In this document: positions 1 to 5,263 of the stretch, piece after piece | How the letters are laid out: every line of letters starts with the position of its first letter | Position numbering within the stretch: position 1 is the stretch's first letter | From: Mariprofundaceae bacterium | Lineage (GTDB): Bacteria > Pseudomonadota > Zetaproteobacteria > Mariprofundales > Mariprofundaceae | Length of the DNA stretch: 5,930 nt | Reading direction: 5' to 3' | NCBI GenBank assembly: GCA_027075825.1 | Contig: JALSZZ010000017.1 | Span: 1-5,930 of the forward strand | Program-made: the position numbers and the translations under genes | Notes under the pieces: model-generated | What the model saw: the letters and a program-made list of their open reading frames with translations, nothing else | What the model was told of the DNA's origin: nothing | Databases searched by the model: none

Positions 1-189
1 GGAGTCTGTGCGGGGCTGGCTGCCTGGCTTGCGGATATTCTGGCGAAGCGTATGGGGGCGGAGGCGGCGACGGTTTCGGGGCTGCTTGCAGTAGCAATGG
101 TTTTCCTGGTTTCGTATGCTGCCGCCTCCATGATCTGGCAGCGCCATGCGATACAAGTGCTGGCCTCGCTCATGGAGAGGAGGGCTTAA
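1..189 (+). CDS. C-terminal end of an integral membrane protein, possibly a Wzx-type flippase (5' partial)
   Basis: Frame 1 is open from the first base to a TAA at 187-189, giving the last 62 residues of a protein that begins outside the window. Residues 25-45 form a clear membrane helix (core GLLAVAMVFLVSYAAASM). A second hydrophobic stretch lies at about 1-14, and the short tail after the helix is basic (ends MERRA). This would suit the last two helices of a multi-pass transporter. The operon encodes a polymerase and an initiating transferase but shows no flippase elsewhere in the window, so a Wzx-type O-unit flippase is a reasonable inference. No family motif is visible in this fragment, and another membrane protein of the pathway is equally possible. 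The stop overlaps the next start by one base (TAATG), so the two genes are probably translationally coupled. Confidence 0.7.
   Translation, partial: GVCAGLAAWLADILAKRMGAEAATVSGLLAVAMVFLVSYAAASMIWQRHAIQVLASLMERRA
178..184 (+). promoter_or_regulatory. Ribosome binding site for the methyltransferase
   Basis: AGGAGGG, a near-perfect Shine-Dalgarno sequence, lies inside the last codons of the upstream gene. AGGAGG ends at 183, five bases before the ATG at 189. It supports 189 as the start and suggests strong translation of the methyltransferase. Confidence 0.8.
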
Positions 190-1100
190 TGTTCGCAAGA
201 AAGTGGGCGCAAAAGTGGGCGCAACTCCGGAAACGGCGTCTGATGCGAAGGTTCCGTGACCGGATTGCTGCGAACCCGGCAAACCCGGAGGCACACTTGG
301 CGTTTGGGCGTGATGCGCTGAAAGCAGGGCTTAGAATGCTTGCGGTGGCTGAGCTGAAAACCAGCTACTTTCTCGGAGCGGACCCGGGAGAGGTGGAATA
401 CCTGATCGATCGGGCCATGCGGGGGCTGGCTCTCGAGACTCTGGATCACAACACATTTTTTCGATTCAGGACCATGAAGGATCAGATCTGTCGCATGTTT
501 CCCACTTCCTGGGAGAAAGTTTCCGTGCTCGATGTTGGTGGAGGGGAGGGAGGGCTTGCGAGCTTTCTTGCCACGAAGAATTATTTCTTGGCTGATCCGG
601 GAGTGAATGGCATTGCTGCGGATATGATCCCGTTTGAGGGCCAGTCCTTTGATGTGGTTGTAGCCTGTCATGTTCTGGAGCATGTTCCGGTGGAGGCGCG
701 AGAGGCATTTCTGGAGGGGTTGTGTCGGTTGGCCAAGCGGAGCGTTCTCCTTCTGAATCCATTCAGAGTTTCGGGGTTCGACGAGGAGGAGCGGCTCAGG
801 ATGCATGTGGAGATCACGGGAGCGTGGTGGGCAAAGGAACACTTGGAGTGCTCCCTGCCGACGGTGGATTTCGTCCGGAATTTTGCGCGAGTTCGGGGCT
901 TTTCGGTTCATGTTGAGCCCAATGGTTCGGCGGCTCTTTCGTTTGCTTGGGTGTATGTGGATCATTTTGCCCGACTGGCCGGCAGGACTGGAGACCTTGA
1001 TCGCCTGAACGCCTTTATCAATAAGAACATTGGAATGATTGAGCACTCCAAGCATGCTCCCAATGCATACCTCGTTCGGATCGATCTGAGCGGAGCCTAG
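189..1100 (+). CDS. Class I SAM-dependent methyltransferase with helical, TPR-like N-terminus
   Basis: The 303-residue product carries a Rossmann methyltransferase core. The SAM-binding motif I is VLDVGGGEGGLA at about 113-124. The FDVVVACHVLEHVP stretch at 154-167 matches the post-motif region of the Methyltransf_11/23 type, including the HVLEH signature. Residues 15-75 look helical and resemble a tetratricopeptide unit (NPANPEAHLAFGRDALKAG). This is longer than a bare methyltransferase domain and might serve as a docking segment. There is no signal peptide or membrane helix, so it should be cytosolic. Within this cluster a role in methylating a sugar or a chain end is likely, but the acceptor cannot be read from the sequence. 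The ATG at 189 overlaps the upstream stop and has a strong ribosome site. The N-terminus contains a perfect KWAQ-KWAQ duplication. Family call is firm; substrate is unknown. Confidence 0.9.
   Translation: MFARKWAQKWAQLRKRRLMRRFRDRIAANPANPEAHLAFGRDALKAGLRMLAVAELKTSYFLGADPGEVEYLIDRAMRGLALETLDHNTFFRFRTMKDQICRMFPTSWEKVSVLDVGGGEGGLASFLATKNYFLADPGVNGIAADMIPFEGQSFDVVVACHVLEHVPVEAREAFLEGLCRLAKRSVLLLNPFRVSGFDEEERLRMHVEITGAWWAKEHLECSLPTVDFVRNFARVRGFSVHVEPNGSAALSFAWVYVDHFARLAGRTGDLDRLNAFINKNIGMIEHSKHAPNAYLVRIDLSGA
201..224 (+). repeat. Perfect 12-bp tandem repeat, two copies, inside the methyltransferase gene
   Basis: The unit AAGTGGGCGCAA occurs at 201-212 and again, identical, at 213-224. It is in frame and encodes KWAQ twice (residues 5-12). 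Its length is a multiple of three, so gain or loss of a unit would leave the gene intact. It looks like a recent small duplication. Confidence 0.9.
1092..1095 (+). promoter_or_regulatory. Weak ribosome binding site for the first GT2 gene
   Basis: GGAG sits in the last codons of the methyltransferase gene, eight bases before the ATG at 1104. The match is short. With only three bases between stop (1098-1100) and start, ribosome re-initiation probably contributes. Confidence 0.5.
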
Positions 1101-1103
1101 GCC

Positions 1104-1988
1104 ATGAGGGATCCCCTAGTATCCATTCTTATTCCAGCCTACAAGCCCCATTTCTTCAAAACATCACTGGAAAGTGCGCTTTCGCAGGAGTATTCTAATC
1201 TGGAGATCGTCATTGGGGATGACTGCCCGGGAAACGATATTCAATCTATCGTTAAGAGTTTTCCGGATCCCAGAATTCGGTATATCAGAAACAATCCGCC
1301 CCAAGGGCCGATGCAGAACTATGTGTTTCTTTTCAGGAGGGCCCGGGGAAAATACATAAAGTTTCTCAATGACGATGATGAGTTGGCGCCGGACTGCGTA
1401 TCAGAAATGGTTTCTTGGTTGGAGAGGCCGGGTATCACTCTCGTGACTTGTCGTCGCAAAGAAGTGGATGACCAGGGCAGGGAGCTTCCCGAGCGTCTGG
1501 ACACTCGCCCATTGATTGAGGAAAATGTTGTTCTGAACGGCGGCGACCTGGCTGCCGCGATGCTGCTCCACAAGCTCAATTTTGTGGGTGAGCCGACCTG
1601 CATGATGTTTCGCAAAAGGGATGTGGCGGATGTGAAGCCGCATTTGATGTCCTATCATGGGTTGGGGCGAGAGCGATCCGGACTGGGAGATGTGGCGTTG
1701 GCATTGAACCTTCTTGAGCGTGGAGATTGTGCATATTTGGGGGCGAAGGTGCTGGTGCGGATTCGAAGGTTTGCAGGGCAGTGGCAGGAGGTTTCTCCGG
1801 CGAGGGCATGGTCGATGGAGAGCTGGAAGCTGTTTCGGAAGGAGGCCTTGCGGTCCGGGAAAATCAGAAAGTGGAATGGATTCCAAGTTAAATATTATGC
1901 TGGACCTGAATTCGGGAGGCTGACTTTTATACATGCTTCCTTTCTACGAAGACGAATTATGGTTTGGTTGGAGGGTTTCCGTGCCTAA
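1104..1988 (+). CDS. Family 2 glycosyltransferase (GT-A fold)
   Basis: The 294-residue product begins with the GT2 opening strand VSILIPAYKP (residues 6-15). A GDDCPGND stretch at 38-45 holds the nucleotide-binding aspartates. FLNDDDELAPD at 87-97 is the metal-binding DXD region. A later acidic site at GLGDVALALNLL (193-204, D196) is where this fold places its catalytic base. The C-terminal third is basic (for example FLRRRIMVW at 280-288), which could let it sit on the inner face of the membrane, although no clear membrane helix is present. It should add one sugar from a nucleotide donor to the lipid-linked repeat unit. Donor and acceptor cannot be told from these motifs. It starts three bases after the methyltransferase stop, and its 3' end overlaps the next gene by eight bases. 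The 94-residue segment between DXD and D196 has no motif that I recognise. Confidence 0.9.
   Translation: MRDPLVSILIPAYKPHFFKTSLESALSQEYSNLEIVIGDDCPGNDIQSIVKSFPDPRIRYIRNNPPQGPMQNYVFLFRRARGKYIKFLNDDDELAPDCVSEMVSWLERPGITLVTCRRKEVDDQGRELPERLDTRPLIEENVVLNGGDLAAAMLLHKLNFVGEPTCMMFRKRDVADVKPHLMSYHGLGRERSGLGDVALALNLLERGDCAYLGAKVLVRIRRFAGQWQEVSPARAWSMESWKLFRKEALRSGKIRKWNGFQVKYYAGPEFGRLTFIHASFLRRRIMVWLEGFRA
1970..1975 (+). promoter_or_regulatory. Ribosome binding site that fixes the GTG start of the second GT2 gene
   Basis: GGAGGG lies five bases before the GTG at 1981. The in-frame ATG further upstream at 1933 has no comparable site, and it would add 16 residues before the conserved opening strand of the fold. 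This site decides in favour of GTG. Confidence 0.75.
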
Positions 1989-2898
1989 GGTGCTGATTCT
2001 GATGGCCACTTATAATGGCGAACGATTCATTAGGGAGCAGCTTGAGAGCATTGCGGCGCAGACGCACCGGGAGTGGGAGCTTTGGGTGCGGGATGATGGT
2101 TCGAGTGATGCGACGCTTTCCGTGGTGCGTGACTTTGCCGGGCGGCATCCGGGTCGGGTGCGGGTGATTGAGGATGATGAGAAGCATCTTGGGCCATGCC
2201 GGAACTTTGCCAGGCTGATGGAGTTGGCGCTGAGGGAGTCGGATGCGGAATATTTCGCGTTGTCTGACCAGGATGATGTATGGAGGGAGGACAAGTTACA
2301 AGTACTGTTGGGTGCTGTCCAGAAACTTCCAGCGGATTGTCCTGCACTCGCATTCTCGGACCTGGAAATTGTAGATGAACATTTGAAGACGATGCGTCAA
2401 TCATTTTTTAAGTTTTACCGCGTTCCTAATGAGATTGCTGAATTGGATATTCTTTTCAGAAATGTTGCTCCAGGATGCGCCATGCTGTTTAATAGAGCAA
2501 CCCTTGGGAGATCTGTGCCGATTCCTGAGGAGGCGATTATGCATGATTGGTGGCTGATGCTTGTGGCTATGTTTTTTGGGAATATATCCGCTGTGCGTTC
2601 CCAGCTTGTTCTGTACAGACAACATGATTCGAATGCCGTGGGAGTGCGCAATGTGAGGGACCGTATTTTTGACTCTTTCCGTATTTCACGGGTTACGAGA
2701 AAGTTCAGGGAGCTTAATCATTTGTCCAGGAGGCAAGCTGAAGCGATCAAAAGGGGGCTTGCAGACTCTGACTGCCACGAAGACAGGCGAAATATCATCG
2801 ATGCGTATTTGAGGGCGTGGAGGTGGGAGCGTCTAAATCTTTTCTTTTCTCTTCAAGCCCCATGGCATGTCAAACTCGTGAGGCTTCTGTTGGGGTAA
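1981..2898 (+). CDS. Family 2 glycosyltransferase, rhamnosyltransferase-like
   Basis: The 305-residue product has a full set of motifs for the GT2 branch that contains bacterial rhamnosyltransferases. These are LILMATYNGERF at 5-16, RDDGSSD at 37-43, ALSDQDDVW at 93-101 (metal-binding DXD), NVAPGCAMLFNR at 161-172, MHDWW at 187-191 and YRQHDSNAVG at 212-221. The likely reaction is transfer of a deoxyhexose such as rhamnose from a nucleotide donor to the lipid-linked glycan on the cytosolic side. The donor is inferred from family resemblance. I chose GTG 1981 over ATG 1933 because of the ribosome site and because the fold begins at once. The start overlaps the previous stop by eight bases. GC content falls along the gene, from 40/60 at 2101-2160 to 19/60 at 2401-2460, so its halves may have different histories. 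No membrane helix is evident. Confidence 0.9.
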   Translation: MPKVLILMATYNGERFIREQLESIAAQTHREWELWVRDDGSSDATLSVVRDFAGRHPGRVRVIEDDEKHLGPCRNFARLMELALRESDAEYFALSDQDDVWREDKLQVLLGAVQKLPADCPALAFSDLEIVDEHLKTMRQSFFKFYRVPNEIAELDILFRNVAPGCAMLFNRATLGRSVPIPEEAIMHDWWLMLVAMFFGNISAVRSQLVLYRQHDSNAVGVRNVRDRIFDSFRISRVTRKFRELNHLSRRQAEAIKRGLADSDCHEDRRNIIDAYLRAWRWERLNLFFSLQAPWHVKLVRLLLG

Positions 2899-2936
2899 CT
2901 GAGTCGTTTGAAATTCAAGGGTCTGCACTGCAGAAA

Positions 2937-2963
2937 GGCAGCCATGCGGTTGGCATGGCCGCC
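2937..2963 (+). promoter_or_regulatory. Strong RNA hairpin in the gap before the polymerase gene
   Basis: GCCATGC (2941-2947) and GCATGGC (2953-2959) are perfect inverted repeats around a five-base loop, GGTTG. After one A-C mismatch (2940/2960) the stem continues with GGC 2937-2939 pairing GCC 2961-2963, giving ten base pairs in all. It contains the minigene ATG (2944) and the in-frame ATG at 2955. It also buries the last two bases of the AAAGG ribosome site at 2934-2938. No run of T follows, so it is not a classic terminator. A role in limiting translation of the polymerase is an inference. Confidence 0.55.
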
Positions 2964-2976
2964 CTCGCTCGTTTGA
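2944..2976 (+). CDS. Possible 10-codon leader minigene coupled to the polymerase gene
   Basis: ATG 2944 opens a ten-codon frame (MRLAWPPSLV) ending in TGA at 2974-2976. That stop overlaps the polymerase ATG at 2976 as TGATG. A fair ribosome site, AAAGG at 2934-2938, lies five bases before the minigene ATG, whereas the polymerase ATG has no such site of its own. The arrangement would suit translational coupling through re-initiation. So short a frame can arise by chance, and conservation cannot be judged from one sequence. Confidence 0.35.
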   Translation: MRLAWPPSLV

Positions 2977-4142
2977 TGGGGAAAGTTTGTGTGGTGGAAC
3001 TGTCTTTCCTTCCATCTGCTCAGTTGACATCTCTTAAGCTCTTGTCAATTTCCATCTTTGCGGTTTTCTTGATTCTTTCGATCAATGGTAGGATGCGATC
3101 CTCAGCTTTCGTGCGGGCATCGCTGTTATTGACCTCTTACTTTTCTGTACTTATGTTATGGGCCCTGCTTGCGCTCATGTATGGCTATGATGCATTTTAT
3201 GCTTTGCGGGCATTTGCCTCCTATTTCTCGGTTGCAGTTGTATTCTGGCTTTTATACATCGCGGATATAGAGAAAATATTGCCTTTTAGAAGTGTTGTAA
3301 AAATATTTGTTGTTTCAATGGCTGCGTATATAATTGCGAAGGCTATAATAATGTTTCTCCCATTTTTCGGTCTGGCAAGCGCAAGGGATGTACATGATTT
3401 TCTGGGCGGATCAATAACTACTGAGTTTCGTAGCGAAGACGCTCTCCTATTGAGGCTTACCCCAGGAAACGACGTGCTTATCCCATTTGCTCTGTATTTG
3501 TCTTTGAAGGCAGAGAGCGGTTTCAAGGATAAACTCAGAGGGGGTATCGCTGTTATTTTGTTGGCGGGAGCTTTCCTTAGTTTCACCAGGTTTGTCTGGG
3601 CAATGTCCATTGTTGCTCTGCTTGCCAGTTTTAGTTTCAGAAAGATTGCCGCAATGGCGATACTCTTTGCTCTAGTCTTGTTTGTCTTGGATTATTCAAC
3701 AGAGCATGCAATCTCGGATGAGGTTTATACTAGACTGTTTGATATTGCCTCAGTGAACAAAAAGGCTGAGCAGGCCAGATTGTTTATCGAATATATCGGT
3801 GATCGTCCTTTGTTGGGCTACGGATGCGGGGCTTTTATGCGAGATTACATTCGCTCAGAATATCTTCCATTTCAGTATGAAACTCAATGGATTTCCTTGG
3901 TTTTTCAGTTTGGGTTTTTAGGAGTTATTTTGATTGTTTTTTTTGCCTTCCTTCCAATTCGAAAAATATTGCTGCTCGCGAATCGCCTCAGGCTACGAAA
4001 GGGTTTGGCTGAGGTTGTTATTATGTATTTGCTTTACCTTTCTGGTGCATTTACGAATCCGTATCTTTTCATTTTAAATTTAGGTATCTTGTATTATCTG
4101 GTTGACCGACAGGCAAGTGCTGCGTATCTAGGACTAAAGTAA
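2976..4142 (+). CDS. wzy: O-antigen polymerase / O-antigen ligase family membrane protein (Wzy-like)
   Basis: With the ATG at 2976 the product has 388 residues and about ten membrane helices. They lie near residues 21-36, 49-69, 77-95, 106-131, 167-177, 188-204, 205-219, 223-239, 306-328 and 345-375 (the last may be two). A large hydrophilic loop at about 240-305 contains the family-type GYGCGAF (281-287), and the helix pair before it carries SFTRFVW (202-208). This layout is that of the Wzy_C/WaaL superfamily, whose members join lipid-linked glycan units in the periplasm. Polymerase is preferred over ligase because the gene sits among repeat-unit glycosyltransferases. Sequence diverges quickly in this family, so the fold and context carry the call. 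The gene is AT-rich (19/60 GC at 3241-3300), as is common for wzy. The start is uncertain: the frame is open from 2817, but residues encoded before 2976 are not membrane-like and no start there has a well-spaced ribosome site. ATG 2955 is the main alternative. Confidence 0.82.
   Translation: MGKVCVVELSFLPSAQLTSLKLLSISIFAVFLILSINGRMRSSAFVRASLLLTSYFSVLMLWALLALMYGYDAFYALRAFASYFSVAVVFWLLYIADIEKILPFRSVVKIFVVSMAAYIIAKAIIMFLPFFGLASARDVHDFLGGSITTEFRSEDALLLRLTPGNDVLIPFALYLSLKAESGFKDKLRGGIAVILLAGAFLSFTRFVWAMSIVALLASFSFRKIAAMAILFALVLFVLDYSTEHAISDEVYTRLFDIASVNKKAEQARLFIEYIGDRPLLGYGCGAFMRDYIRSEYLPFQYETQWISLVFQFGFLGVILIVFFAFLPIRKILLLANRLRLRKGLAEVVIMYLLYLSGAFTNPYLFILNLGILYYLVDRQASAAYLGLK
3937..3944 (+). repeat. 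Run of eight T within the polymerase gene
   Basis: Eight consecutive T bases encode part of V321 and both F322 and F323 in the penultimate helix region. Slippage by one base would frameshift the last 65 residues. The tract is short for a phase-variation switch. Confidence 0.9.
4130..4133 (+). promoter_or_regulatory. Ribosome binding site for the DUF1972 glycosyltransferase
   Basis: AGGA lies eight bases before the ATG at 4142, within the last codons of the polymerase gene. With the TAATG overlap at 4140-4144 it supports coupled translation. Confidence 0.5.
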
Positions 4143-5263
4143 TGGTGCGGAGTGTGCAGATTCTGGGGACTAGGGGAATTCCTGCTACGCATGGGGGCTT
4201 CGAGACCTTCGCTGAACGGTTGGCCCTGTATTTGGCTGGCCGGGGTTGGGAGGTAGCGGTCTATTGTCAGGAACAAGGACGAGGAAGACTTTGGGAGGAG
4301 GAATGGCGAGGCATTCGTCTTATACATGTGCCCGTAATTCAAGAAGGAGCGTTTGGCACCGTAATTTTTGACTTGAAATCGGCCTTGCATGCATCGCGAG
4401 AGCCAGGGGTGGCGTTGACGCTTGGTTACAACACCGCGGTATTTGGTTTGCTTTATCGCCTGATAGGGAAGACAAACCTGTTCAACATGGATGGGCTGGA
4501 GTGGAGGCGGGACAAGTGGGGGTGGCCTCAAAAGGTTTGGCTATACCTTAATGAGCGCATCGGATGTTTGGTGGGGAATCACTTGGTGGCTGATCATCCG
4601 GAAATTGCCAAGCATTTGGAGACACGGGTGGCTAGCGAGAAGATCACGATGATCCCCTATGGCGCAGACCCGGTTGAACACGCCAATCCCGACTTGGTTC
4701 GGGACCTTGGAGTAGAGCCGGATTCGTATGCGTTAGTTATTGCCCGTCCAGAGCCTGAGAACAGCATCTTAGAAATAGTCAGGGCCTTTTCTCATAGAAA
4801 GAGGGGGAGAAGGTTGGTGGTCCTTGGCAGGTATCATCCGGAAAGATCACCATACCATCGATCTGTTCTCGAATCGGCAAGCGATGAGGTCGTGTTCCCG
4901 GGGGCTATATATGACCAGAAGGTAACTGCTGCCCTGCGCAAGTTTTGTCGTCTTTACATACATGGACACACGGTTGGGGGAACCAACCCCTCGCTCGTGG
5001 AGGCCATGGGTGCTGGTGCCGCCGTGCTGGCCCATGATAACTGTTTCAACCGTTGGGTGGCGGGACCAGGACAGGCGTATTTCCGGGATGAAATGGAGTG
5101 CTCGGCACTGCTTGATCGTCTTCTGGATAATGAGAGGGAGATCTCAAGAATGAGAGAAGCAAGCAGGGAGCGATTTGAGCAAAACTTTAAATGGGAGTTT
5201 GTCTTGGCCAAGTATGAAGAGCTTCTAGAGATATGGTTCCATAAAGGGCGCGGTCTTGTTTAG
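4142..5263 (+). CDS. DUF1972-type glycosyltransferase (GT4, GT-B fold), probable rhamnosyltransferase
   Basis: The 373-residue product opens with the hallmark of the DUF1972 domain, ILGTRGIPATHGGFETFAE (7-25), followed by NMDGLEWRRDKW at 115-126. The C-terminal half is a GT4 donor-binding domain, with ARPEPENSI at 201-209 and HGHTVGGTNPSLVEAMG at 274-290. E287 corresponds to the second Glu of the EX7E motif. The first Glu position is Gly279, and HGH-VGGTNPS is, to my knowledge, the normal form in this family rather than damage. Relatives include the WchF/Cps2T rhamnosyltransferases of streptococcal capsule pathways, which add rhamnose to the first lipid-linked sugar. By analogy this enzyme may catalyse the second step, just after the phosphotransferase encoded next door. 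It is cytosolic or peripheral, with no membrane helix. Its start overlaps the polymerase stop by one base, and its end overlaps the next gene by eight. GC falls to 25/60 at 5161-5220. Confidence 0.9.
   Translation: MVRSVQILGTRGIPATHGGFETFAERLALYLAGRGWEVAVYCQEQGRGRLWEEEWRGIRLIHVPVIQEGAFGTVIFDLKSALHASREPGVALTLGYNTAVFGLLYRLIGKTNLFNMDGLEWRRDKWGWPQKVWLYLNERIGCLVGNHLVADHPEIAKHLETRVASEKITMIPYGADPVEHANPDLVRDLGVEPDSYALVIARPEPENSILEIVRAFSHRKRGRRLVVLGRYHPERSPYHRSVLESASDEVVFPGAIYDQKVTAALRKFCRLYIHGHTVGGTNPSLVEAMGAGAAVLAHDNCFNRWVAGPGQAYFRDEMECSALLDRLLDNEREISRMREASRERFEQNFKWEFVLAKYEELLEIWFHKGRGLV
5243..5248 (+). promoter_or_regulatory. Ribosome binding site that points to a TTG start for the phosphotransferase
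   Basis: AAAGGG lies seven bases before TTG 5256, inside the last codons of the DUF1972 gene. The frame has no ATG or GTG between the in-frame stop at 5226-5228 and TTG 5256. This site is the main reason for choosing TTG. Confidence 0.6.

Noticed and set aside
186..1055. Long antisense open frame of 289 codons
   Set aside because: It mirrors the methyltransferase gene almost end to end. The product is rich in His, Pro, Arg and Ser, with no recognisable domain or membrane pattern, while the + strand shows clear SAM motifs.
1933..1980. ATG 1933 as the start of the second GT2 gene
   Set aside because: It lacks a ribosome site and would add 16 residues ahead of the conserved opening strand. GTG 1981 has GGAGGG five bases upstream.
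2817..2975. Polymerase start at GTG 2817 or ATG 2862
   Set aside because: GAGGG lies only one base before GTG 2817, and ATG 2862 has none. The added residues are not hydrophobic and resemble out-of-frame translation of the GT2 gene end.
2937..2975. Hairpin as a rho-independent terminator
   Set aside because: The stem is GC-rich but the bases after it (CTCGCTCGTTTG) contain no T run, and the operon continues directly downstream.
4974..5002. Loss of the first Glu of the EX7E motif in the DUF1972 transferase as an inactivating change
   Set aside because: Gly at that position within HGH-VGGTNPS is, as far as I recall, the normal family form. The rest of the protein is intact, so it is not evidence of decay.
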